Assembly: GCA_019635435.1 (NCBI GenBank)
Contig: JAHBZM010000001.1
Location: forward strand, 2,418,001 to 2,482,000
Length of the DNA stretch: 64,000 nucleotides
DNA from: Ramlibacter sp.
GTDB taxonomy: Bacteria; Pseudomonadota; Gammaproteobacteria; Burkholderiales; Burkholderiaceae_C
Direction: 5' to 3'
A program made the translations under genes and the position numbers. Positions within the stretch are counted from its first letter, which is position 1. Every line of letters begins with the position of its first letter. Positions 25,610 through 34,234 of the stretch are shown in pieces. Under the pieces are notes generated by a model. It made no database searches. It saw only the letters and a program-made list of their open reading frames with translations, and was not told where the DNA came from.

Positions 25610-26797
25610 TCAGCCCATCTTGCAACCGGCGCCGGAGTCGGCCAGGGCCTTGGCGGCCACGCCGATCACCTTGTTTTCCTTGTTTTCAACCACGCGCAGG
25701 TACATGTCCTGGATCGGGTTGTGGGACTTGCTCATCTTCCACTTGCCACGCGGGCTGTCGATGACCGCGCCTTCCATGGCGGCGTACAGCGCCTTCTTGT
25801 TGTTGAAGTCGCCCTTGACCGCGGCGGCGCCCATGGTGAGCAGCAGGCCCGTGTCGTAACCCTGCACGGCGTACACGTCGGGCTGGCTGCGGAAGGTGGT
25901 GGCGTAGGCCAGGCGGAACGCCTTGTTGCGCGGCGTGTCCAGCGAGTCGCTGTAGTGCATGGTGGTGATGATGCCGTCGGCGGCCGGGCCGGCGGCGTCG
26001 AGCACGCCTTCGGTCAGGAAGCCCGAGCCATACAGCGGGATCTTGCCCTTGAGGCCGGCCGCGGCGTAGTCGCGGATGAACTTGGCGGCACCGCCGCCGG
26101 CAAAGAAGCAGGCCACGGCATCGGGCTTGATGGACGCGATTTCGGTGAGCAGGGCCTGGAATTCCACGCTGGGGAAGGGCACGGCCAGTTCCTTGACGAT
26201 GGTGCCGCCGGCCTTGGTGTAGCTTTCCTTGAAGCCGGCAAAGGCTTCGGCGCCGGCCGAGTAGTTCCAGGTGATCCACACGGCCTTCTTGTGGCCACGG
26301 TCGACCATGGCCTTGCCCAGGGCCAGCGTGGGCTGCGAATTGGTGAAGCTGGTGCGGAACACGTTGGGGGCGCACAGCGCGCCGGTGGCGGCCAGAACGC
26401 CGGCGTTGGGGATCAGGCTGAGCACGCCGGAGTCGCGCGCCACCTTCTGGATGCCCATCTGCACGCCCGAGTGCACGGTGCCGATGAGCACATCCACCTT
26501 GTCGCGCTGTACCAGCTTGTTGGCGTTTTCAACGCCCTTGGACGGCTCGGACTCGTCGTCCACCTTGAACCACTCGATCTCGCGGCCGCCGAGCTTGCCA
26601 CCCTTTTCGTCGATGGCCATGCGGACACCGTTTTCAATGGCCACGCCCAGCTGGGCGTAGGTGCCGGTGTAGGGCAGCATGAAGCCCACGCGGACCTTGC
26701 CGCTCTGGGCGCGGGCGATCTGGGGCAGCAACAGGCCCGTGGAGGCCGCGCCCACAATGGCGGCGCTGCGGGTCAGGACAAGACGGCGAGTGGTCAT
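25610..26797 (-). CDS. ABC transporter substrate-binding protein (Leu/Ile/Val or aromatic-acid type)
   Basis: A 395-residue periplasmic binding protein. A signal peptide with an early RR pair (MTTRRLVLTRSAAIVG) ends at about ARAQSG. The mature fold is type I periplasmic binding protein: VRVGFMLPYTGTYAQLGVAI, DVLIGTVHSGVQMGI, FFAGGGAAKFIRDYAAAGL. It is placed between the benzoate-CoA ligase and the permease genes, so benzoate or a related acid is the likely ligand (inference). Confidence 0.93.
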   Translation of the reverse strand: MTTRRLVLTRSAAIVGAASTGLLLPQIARAQSGKVRVGFMLPYTGTYAQLGVAIENGVRMAIDEKGGKLGGREIEWFKVDDESEPSKGVENANKLVQRDKVDVLIGTVHSGVQMGIQKVARDSGVLSLIPNAGVLAATGALCAPNVFRTSFTNSQPTLALGKAMVDRGHKKAVWITWNYSAGAEAFAGFKESYTKAGGTIVKELAVPFPSVEFQALLTEIASIKPDAVACFFAGGGAAKFIRDYAAAGLKGKIPLYGSGFLTEGVLDAAGPAADGIITTMHYSDSLDTPRNKAFRLAYATTFRSQPDVYAVQGYDTGLLLTMGAAAVKGDFNNKKALYAAMEGAVIDSPRGKWKMSKSHNPIQDMYLRVVENKENKVIGVAAKALADSGAGCKMG

Positions 26798-26825
26798 GGA
26801 TAGCTCCTTTTTGTTTAGGCTTAAA

Positions 26826-26867
26826 GTAATTTAACCCATGTTGCCGGAACTGCGCAACATGAATTAC
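26826..26867. other. Extended inverted repeat between ligase and binding-protein genes
   Basis: CATGTTGC (26837-26844) and GCAACATG (26854-26861) form a perfect 8-bp inverted repeat around 9 nt. Outside it, GTAATT (26826-26831) pairs with AATTAC (26862-26867), with 5 unpaired bases on one side. It fills the 82-bp gap. It could be a weak terminator for the ligase gene or an operator for the transporter gene. No T-run follows on the minus strand. Confidence 0.55.
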
Positions 26868-26879
26868 CCGAACGCCGGC

Positions 26880-28451
<1,572 letters not shown>

Positions 28452-28462
28452 CGTGTCTCCGT

Positions 28463-28521
28463 TTGCTATTGTTTTGGTAGCGGCAGGTGGCCGCGCTGTC
28501 TGGACTCTGGGCCGTTTTGGC
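28463..28521 (+). repeat. Palindromic mini-element copy 4 (subfamily I), intergenic
   Basis: The sequence is TTGCTATTGTTTTGGTAGC, then GGCAGGTGGCCGCG, then CTGTCTGGACTCTGGGCC. Its reverse complement aligns without gaps to the copy at 37778 over 53 nt. It fills the gap between the flavodoxin stop and the ligase start, so it lies in the leader of bclA and could affect its expression. Confidence 0.85.
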
Positions 28522-28983
28522 TCAGGCCGCGGGGGCCAGGGCCAGCGCCAGCCACTCGCGGCACCAGGCCGTGCCCAGTTCCTCGGGCATCGTGCCCGCA
28601 CTGGCGTTGTGGCACCACACGTCGCCGATGCGCTGGGCGCCCAGGCCCTGCAGCCGCTCGTCAAATTTCTTGCCGCCAAAGCAGAAGGTCTGCTGGTAGG
28701 TGCTGTCGCCCAGTGCAATCACGCCGTAGCGCACGTGGCCCAGGTATTTGGGGGCGGTGTCGAGCGAGTCATACAGGTGGCGCGCGTTGTCGGGCACGTC
28801 GCCGGAACCATAGGTGGAGGAGCAGATGAGATAAAGTGCATCTTCATCGAACGCGCTGATGTCCAGGCCATCCATGAGCTGCACTTCAATATCGTCCACC
28901 AGATCGGCGCAGTCCATCTGGATGGCCTGCGCCACATAGTCAGCGGTACTGGTCATGGTTCCAACGAGGATTTTGAGCTTCAT
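28522..28983 (-). CDS. Flavodoxin domain protein (MioC-like)
   Basis: A 153-residue single-domain flavodoxin. The FMN phosphate loop is VGTMTSTADYVAQ (residues 6-18), with CSSTYGSGDVPDNA near 50-65 and GVIALGDSTYQQTFCFGGK near 85-103. It carries electrons via FMN. Lying between bclA and the box regulator, it might supply electrons to the BoxB epoxidase, whose usual reductase gene (boxA) is not seen here (inference). The ATG at 28983 faces the boxR promoter region. Confidence 0.92.
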   Translation of the reverse strand: MKLKILVGTMTSTADYVAQAIQMDCADLVDDIEVQLMDGLDISAFDEDALYLICSSTYGSGDVPDNARHLYDSLDTAPKYLGHVRYGVIALGDSTYQQTFCFGGKKFDERLQGLGAQRIGDVWCHNASAGTMPEELGTAWCREWLALALAPAA

Positions 28984-29091
28984 GGGGCGGGTCTCCAGCA
29001 AAGATGCAATAAACTGCTTGACACTTGATTGACAGGAAGTATACTGCAATCTTGATTTAACGCAAATGTTTTCTATAAAAACGAGGTTCTC
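28984..29091. promoter_or_regulatory. Divergent boxR / flavodoxin-bclA promoter region with TGCA sites
   Basis: A clear sigma-70 promoter for boxR is present: TTGACA (29018-29023), 16-bp spacer, TATACT (29040-29045). TGCA-N6-TGCT (29005-29018) abuts the -35 box, and a further TGCA (29045-29048) overlaps the -10 box. BzdR/BoxR-type regulators are reported to bind TGCA-containing repeats, so these are likely repressor sites. GAGG precedes the boxR ATG. Confidence 0.8.
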
Positions 29092-30006
29092 ATGCAGGTC
29101 ATGACCGACAACGAAGCCAAGGCCACGCTCGCCGAGCTGGGTGCCCGGGTGCGTGCCTGGCGCGCGCGGCGCGGCATGACGCGCAAGGCCCTGGCCACCG
29201 ACTCCGGCCTGAGCGAGCGCTTTCTGGCCGATGTGGAAAGCGGCAAGGGCAATGTGTCGATCAACTCGCTGGAGCTGGCGGCCCGCGCGCTGAACATCTC
29301 CATTCTGGAACTGCTGCAGGACGCGCCACGCCCCGCGCTGGCGCGCGTGCAGGGCCTGCTGGCCCGGCTTGACGACGGCCAGCTGGACACCGCCTACAGC
29401 CTGCTGGGCAGCAGCTTTGGCCTGAGCGACGCGCTGGGCCGCGAAAAGCGCGTGGCGCTGATCGGCCTGCGCGGCGCGGGCAAGACCACGCTGGGCGAGC
29501 AACTGGCCGCGCAGCGCGGCGTGCCCTTTGTGGAACTGGACCGGCAGATCGAGCGCGAGGCCGGCACCAGCATGAACGAGATCCTGCTGCTGCACGGGCA
29601 GGCCGGCTACCGCCGCTACGAGCGCCGCGCGCTGCTGCGCATTGCCGAGGACCACCCCGACGGCGTGGTCATGACCACCGGCGGCAGCATCGTGAGCGAG
29701 CGCGAGACCTTCGACCTGCTGCAAAGCCACTTCTGGTGCGTCTGGCTCAAGGCCAGCCCCGAGGAGCACATGAGCCGCGTGGTGGCCCAGGGCGACATGC
29801 GCCCGTTTGACGCCGGCGACAACGCCAAGGGCGGCGCCACCCGCGAGGCGCTGGACGACATCCGCCGCATCCTGGCCAGCCGTGAAGCGCTGTATGCACG
29901 CGCCGACGCGGTGGTCGACACCGCCGCCCGCACCGTCAAGCAATCACTCAAGGACCTGGAACGCGCTGTTCCGTCCACCCATTCCCCCAAGGAGACTTCC
30001 CGATGA
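29092..30006 (+). CDS. boxR: Benzoate-responsive regulator BoxR (HTH-shikimate kinase-like fusion)
   Basis: A 304-residue protein with two domains. Residues about 14-80 are an XRE-type helix-turn-helix (RGMTRKALATDSGLSERFLA). Residues about 125-300 are a shikimate-kinase-like domain with the P-loop GLRGAGKTT and LDRQIEREAG. This fusion is diagnostic of the BzdR/BoxR family, in which the kinase-like domain senses benzoyl-CoA. It overlaps boxC by 4 bp (ATGA), so it is part of the same operon. Confidence 0.95.
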   Translation: MQVMTDNEAKATLAELGARVRAWRARRGMTRKALATDSGLSERFLADVESGKGNVSINSLELAARALNISILELLQDAPRPALARVQGLLARLDDGQLDTAYSLLGSSFGLSDALGREKRVALIGLRGAGKTTLGEQLAAQRGVPFVELDRQIEREAGTSMNEILLLHGQAGYRRYERRALLRIAEDHPDGVVMTTGGSIVSERETFDLLQSHFWCVWLKASPEEHMSRVVAQGDMRPFDAGDNAKGGATREALDDIRRILASREALYARADAVVDTAARTVKQSLKDLERAVPSTHSPKETSR

Positions 30007-31694
30007 ATGCCATGACCGAACCGCTGCTGTTTACCCAGGGCGACCGCGAGCTGGTGCGCTTTGAAACGCACCCCAGCAAATACCAGCACTGGACCCTGAG
30101 CGTGCAGGGGGACGTGGCCCGTCTCAAGCTCGACATCAATGAAGACGGCGGCATCAAGCCCGGCTACAAGCTCAAGCTCAACAGCTACGACCTGGGCGTG
30201 GACATCGAGCTGCACGACGCGCTCAACCGCATCCGCTTCGAGCACCCGGCCGTCAAGGTGGTGGTGTTCGAGTCGGCCAAGGAAAAGATCTGGTGCTCGG
30301 GTGCCAACATCTACATGCTGGGCGTGTCCACCCATGGCTGGAAGGTGAACTTCTGCAAGTTCACCAACGAGACCCGCAACGGTCTCGAAGACTCCTCGCG
30401 CCATGACGGCCTCAAGTCCATCGCGGCCGTGACCGGTGCCTGCGCCGGCGGCGGCTACGAACTGGCACTGGCCTGCGACCGCATCGCGATGGTGGACGAC
30501 CGCTCCAGCACCGTGAGCCTGCCTGAAGTGCCCTTGCTGGGCGTGCTGCCCGGCACCGGCGGCCTGACCCGCGTGACCGACAAGCGCAAGGTGCGCCGCG
30601 ACCTGGCCGACATCTTCTGCACCACCAGCGAAGGCGTGCGGGCCGACCGCGCCCGTGACTGGAAGCTGATCGACAGCCATGCCAAGCCACAGCAGTTCGA
30701 CGCCCTGATTGCTACAGAAATTGAAGCACTGCGTGCCCAGTCCACAAGGACTTCCGCCTCAAAAGGCATTGAACTCACGCCCTTGAATCCGGTGATTGAC
30801 GACCTGGGCTACCACTACACCACGGTGGACGCGCAGGTGGACCGCGCCGCGCGCATTGCCACCATCACGGTCAAGGCGCCGGCGGCGGCCGTGGAATCCA
30901 CGCCCGCCGCCATCGAGGCCGCTGGCGCGAACTGGTGGCCTTTGAGGATGCAGCGCGAGCTGGACGACCTGATCCTGAACCTGCGCACCAATGAGCTTGA
31001 AGTGGGCACCTGGGTCTTCAAGACCCGCGGCGACGCCAACCGCGTGATGCAGGCCGATGCCGTGCTCCAGGCGCAAAAGGACCACTGGCTGGTGCGCGAA
31101 ACCACGGGCGCGCTGCGCCGCACGCTGGCGCGCATCGACGTGACCAGCCGCTCGCTGATTGCGCTGGTGGACCAGGGCTCGTGCTTTGTCGGCACGCTGT
31201 ACGAACTGGCCGCCGCCAGCGACCGCATCTACATGCTGGACCTGCCCGATTCGCCCGACGCCGCGCCCGCGCTGCAGCTCAATGCCGGCAACTTTGGCCG
31301 CTACCCCATGGTCAATGGCCTGACGCGCCTGGCCACCCGTTTCAATGAAGACGACCAGACCCTGGCCCAGCTGCAGGGCCTGCAGGACAGCCCGCTGCGC
31401 GCCGACCAGGCGCTGGGCTTGGGCCTGGTGACGCTCACACCCGACGACATCGACTGGGACGACGAGATCCGCATCATGCTGGAAGAGCGCGCCAGCCTCT
31501 CGCCCGACGCCATGACCGGCATGGAAGCCTCGTTGCGCTTCCCGGGCAAGGAGACCATGGAGACGCGCGTGTTCGGCCGCCTGAGTGCCTGGCAGAACTG
31601 GATCTTCATCCGCCCCAATGCGGTGGGCGAAGACGGCGCGCTCAAGCTTTTTGGCACGGGCAAGAAGGCGAAATTTGACTGGAAGCGCATCTGA
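30003..31694 (+). CDS. boxC: Benzoyl-CoA-dihydrodiol lyase (2,3-epoxybenzoyl-CoA dihydrolase)
   Basis: A 563-residue BoxC protein of the crotonase superfamily. It hydrolytically cleaves 2,3-epoxybenzoyl-CoA to a dialdehyde-CoA and formate. Visible crotonase blocks are VFESAKEKIWCSGANIYMLG near 88-107 and CAGGGYELALACDRI near 148. A second crotonase-like half follows, with SCFVGTLYELAAASDRI. Residues about 235-255 (LIATEIEALRAQSTRTSASK) are encoded by DNA resembling the palindromic mini-elements. It is translated directly after boxR. Confidence 0.96.
   Translation: MNAMTEPLLFTQGDRELVRFETHPSKYQHWTLSVQGDVARLKLDINEDGGIKPGYKLKLNSYDLGVDIELHDALNRIRFEHPAVKVVVFESAKEKIWCSGANIYMLGVSTHGWKVNFCKFTNETRNGLEDSSRHDGLKSIAAVTGACAGGGYELALACDRIAMVDDRSSTVSLPEVPLLGVLPGTGGLTRVTDKRKVRRDLADIFCTTSEGVRADRARDWKLIDSHAKPQQFDALIATEIEALRAQSTRTSASKGIELTPLNPVIDDLGYHYTTVDAQVDRAARIATITVKAPAAAVESTPAAIEAAGANWWPLRMQRELDDLILNLRTNELEVGTWVFKTRGDANRVMQADAVLQAQKDHWLVRETTGALRRTLARIDVTSRSLIALVDQGSCFVGTLYELAAASDRIYMLDLPDSPDAAPALQLNAGNFGRYPMVNGLTRLATRFNEDDQTLAQLQGLQDSPLRADQALGLGLVTLTPDDIDWDDEIRIMLEERASLSPDAMTGMEASLRFPGKETMETRVFGRLSAWQNWIFIRPNAVGEDGALKLFGTGKKAKFDWKRI
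30707..30767 (+). repeat. Palindromic mini-element-like sequence, copy 5 (subfamily II), inside boxC
   Basis: The sequence is GATTGCTACAGAAATTGAAG, then CACTGCGTGCCCAGTCC, then ACAAGGACTTCCGCC and AAAAGGC. It shares the GATTGCTACA start with the copy at 22644 and the AAGGACT block with the copy at 55511. The second stem arm is degenerate (GAAGC for TAGC). The protein aligns with other BoxC proteins here without an obvious insertion, so this copy is less certain. Confidence 0.5.
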
Positions 31695-31721
31695 CAACCC
31701 CACCGTCCTGGGCCACCCGCT

Positions 31722-31866
31722 CCGTTCGGGCTGAGCCTGTCGAAGCCTTCGACAAGCTCAGGCTGAACGGGCACAAGACCCCGGCGAACGGGCACAAAGC
31801 CCAGGCTGAACAACGGGCACAGGAATCAGCCCGGAACGGCACAAAGATCAGCCCGAAAGGGCATTA
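31722..31866. repeat. Palindromic repeat cluster between boxC and boxB
   Basis: A long hairpin at 31722-31770 has arms CCGTTCGGGCTGAGCCTG.. and ..GCTCAGGCTGAACGG around CGAAGCCTTCG. Degenerate partial copies (GGCGAACGGGCACAA, CAACGGGCACAGGA, CGGAACGGCACAAAG) run on to 31866. It belongs to the same family as the cluster inside ygiQ. It fills the 183-bp gap between two genes of one operon, where the RNA hairpin may affect mRNA processing or relative expression. Confidence 0.9.
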
Positions 31867-31877
31867 AGGAAACTCCC

Positions 31878-33302
31878 ATGAGCACCATTGACCTGCAAGC
31901 CCTGATCCCCAACAACGTCAACCTCGGCGAGAACCGCCAGCTCCAGCGCGCGCTGGAGCACTGGCAGCCGGCCTTTTTGAACTGGTGGGATGAAATGGGG
32001 CCGAGCGACTTCAAGGCCAAGGAGGTCTACCTGCGCACCGCCGTGGGCGTGGACGCCCAGGGCTGGGCCAGCTACGGCTACACGCCCATGCCCGACTACC
32101 GCTGGGGCATCTTCATGGCCGACAAGGAAGAGGGCCGCAAGATCGGCTTTGGCGACCACATGGGTGAAGAGGTCTGGCAAGACGTGCCCGGCGAATACCG
32201 CAGCACCTTCCGCCGCCTGATCGTGACGCAGGGCGACACCGAGCCGGCGTCCGTGGAGCAGCAACGCCTGCTGGGCCACACCGCGCCCAGCCTGTACGAC
32301 CTGCGCAACCTGTTCCAGGTCAATGTGGAAGAGGGCCGCCACCTGTGGGCCATGGTCTACCTGCTGCACGCGCACTTTGGCCGCGACGGACGCGAGGAAG
32401 CCGAGGAACTGCTGATGCGCCACAGCGGCGATGCCGACAAGCCGCGCATCCTGGGCACCTTCAACGAGCCCATGGACAACTGGCTGAGCTTCTTCATGTT
32501 CACCTACTTCACCGACCGCGACGGCAAGTTCCAGCTCAAGAGCTTTGCCGAGAGCGCCTTCGACCCGCTGGCGCGCACCACGCGCTTCATGCTCACCGAG
32601 GAGGCCCACCACATGTTCGTGGGCGAAACCGGCGTGGGCCGCGTCATCAAGCGGACGCTGGAAGTGATGAAGGAACTGGACACCGACGACGTGGCCACGC
32701 TGCGCAAGGCCGGCGTGATCGACCTGCCCACCATCCAGAAGTTCATGAACTTCTGGTTCACCAGCTCGCTGGACCTGTTCGGTTCCGAGGCCTCGAGCAA
32801 CGCCGCCAACTACTTCAGCAACGGCATCAAGGGCCGGCCGGATGAAGCCAAGTTTGCCGACCACGTGGAGCTGGAGACTGAAATGAGCATCGTGGTGCCC
32901 GACGGCAAGGGCGGCATGAAGAACGAAACCGTGTCCACCCGCAACGGCATGAACGAGATCACGCGCCTGGAGTACGTGAAGGACTGCAACGTGGGCGTGA
33001 CCCGCTGGAACATGGCGATCAAGCGCGCGGGCGTGGACTTTGAACTCAAGCTGCCGTCCACGCGCTTTCGCCGCGCGGTGGGCGTGTGGGCCGGCGTGCC
33101 GACCGACCCGCTGGGCAACCCCATCACGCAGGCCGAGTTCGATGCGAAGAAAAACGACTGGCTGCCCACCGAGGCCGACATCGCTTTCGTCAAGAGCCTG
33201 ATGAACCGCGTGACCGAGCCCGGCAAGATGGCCGCCTGGATCGCACCGCCCGACCGCGGCATCAACGCCAACCCGGTCGAGTACGAGTACGTGAAACTCT
33301 GA
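31878..33302 (+). CDS. boxB: Benzoyl-CoA 2,3-epoxidase subunit BoxB
   Basis: A 474-residue class I diiron oxygenase that epoxidises benzoyl-CoA at C2-C3. Length and sequence (MSTIDLQALIPNNVNLGENR, NVEEGRHLWAMVYLLHAHFG, TEEAHHMFVGETG) match BoxB. The carboxylate/histidine ligands of the diiron centre lie in EEGRH and EEAHH-type motifs. It normally receives electrons from the reductase BoxA, which is not encoded next to it here. An AAGGAAA site precedes the ATG. Confidence 0.97.
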   Translation: MSTIDLQALIPNNVNLGENRQLQRALEHWQPAFLNWWDEMGPSDFKAKEVYLRTAVGVDAQGWASYGYTPMPDYRWGIFMADKEEGRKIGFGDHMGEEVWQDVPGEYRSTFRRLIVTQGDTEPASVEQQRLLGHTAPSLYDLRNLFQVNVEEGRHLWAMVYLLHAHFGRDGREEAEELLMRHSGDADKPRILGTFNEPMDNWLSFFMFTYFTDRDGKFQLKSFAESAFDPLARTTRFMLTEEAHHMFVGETGVGRVIKRTLEVMKELDTDDVATLRKAGVIDLPTIQKFMNFWFTSSLDLFGSEASSNAANYFSNGIKGRPDEAKFADHVELETEMSIVVPDGKGGMKNETVSTRNGMNEITRLEYVKDCNVGVTRWNMAIKRAGVDFELKLPSTRFRRAVGVWAGVPTDPLGNPITQAEFDAKKNDWLPTEADIAFVKSLMNRVTEPGKMAAWIAPPDRGINANPVEYEYVKL

Positions 33303-33698
33303 TCAGCTGACCACTGCGCCGCGCTCCTGCAACAGCTCCCTGAGCAGCGAGCGGTGGCAGCGGGCTTCGTTCTCGCAGTAGCAGCCCACGGCGAAGTGGC
33401 TGGCGTGCGACAGCGCGGCCAGCAGGTCCAGGCTGCGGCTGGCGTCGGGCTCGGCCATTTCGCTGCGGTACTTTTTCCTGAACGCGGCCCAGTCCCGGTC
33501 CGTGCCGCTGGCCTGGGCGGCCTGGCCCAGCTGCATGGTGTCGGCGCTGGGCGCGAGGTTGGGGTACCACACGTCGTACCAGTCCTGTCGCGCGAATTCT
33601 GTTTTGGGCACACCACGCGGTGGCCGCCGCACGGTGCCGATGCGCAGGCCTTCGCCCGGCGCCCGCGGCGTTCCAAGCCGCACGATCCGGATGCTCAT
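33303..33698 (-). CDS. DUF488 domain protein
   Basis: A 131-residue protein with DUF488 features: an N-terminal RLGTPRAPGEGLRIGTVRRP, then WYDVWYPNLAPSADTM, and the Cys-containing VGCYCENEARCHRSLL. DUF488 proteins are small and of unknown function. Its start overlaps the stop of the upstream gene by 4 bp, so it is the third gene of a three-gene operon. Its stop abuts the boxB stop from the other strand with no gap. Confidence 0.88.
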   Translation of the reverse strand: MSIRIVRLGTPRAPGEGLRIGTVRRPPRGVPKTEFARQDWYDVWYPNLAPSADTMQLGQAAQASGTDRDWAAFRKKYRSEMAEPDASRSLDLLAALSHASHFAVGCYCENEARCHRSLLRELLQERGAVVS

Positions 33699-34234
33699 GG
33701 GGGACTCCTTCTCTCGAGTACAAGCACGTCCATGCCCAGGCTGGCCGACGGAAAGCGCACGCGGAACAGGCGCCGGCCCTGGTGCAGCACAAAGAAAATG
33801 TCATCGGCGTCGTCGCAGCCCTCGCCGCGCAGTCGCGCGCGCCGGTAGCGCCCGGCCGACAGGCCGGCGATCAGGCGCGTGGCCGCGTCAAACTCCCCGG
33901 CCAGGCCGACCAGCTGCTTGGGGTCGGTGCCCGCAGGCCAGTGGGCCGGACTCAGCTGCCAGGCCCGCAGGTCGTCCACCTGCTGCTGGATGTCGCGAGC
34001 CGTGACCGTGCCGTCATACACCAGCGGGCAGGCCTGCCCGGCCTGTTCGAGCCGGGTCTGCGCGCCCTGGCGCGCCACGCGCAGCACCTGGCTAGGGCGC
34101 TGCTGGCTGGCCTGGGCGGTGATCCAGTCGCCGTCCCAGGCCGCGTTCAGGGCCTGCGCGTTGCCCGGGGCCGGGGAGAGCAGGGCGGCCAGTGCCAGCA
34201 CCAGCACAGCGAGACCGGTGCCGCGCGCGTTCAT
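33695..34234 (-). CDS. Exported protein of unknown function
   Basis: A 179-residue protein with a clear signal peptide (MNARGTGLAVLVLALAALLS, cleavage near GNAQA). The mature part has LNAAWDGDWITAQASQQRPS, two cysteine-containing segments (GQACPLVY, GEGCDDADD) and DDIFFVLHQGRRLFRVRFP near the end. I do not recognise a family. The periplasmic location and the 4-bp overlaps with the phosphatase gene before it and the DUF488 gene after it indicate one operon. Confidence 0.75.
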   Translation of the reverse strand: MNARGTGLAVLVLALAALLSPAPGNAQALNAAWDGDWITAQASQQRPSQVLRVARQGAQTRLEQAGQACPLVYDGTVTARDIQQQVDDLRAWQLSPAHWPAGTDPKQLVGLAGEFDAATRLIAGLSAGRYRRARLRGEGCDDADDIFFVLHQGRRLFRVRFPSASLGMDVLVLERRSPP

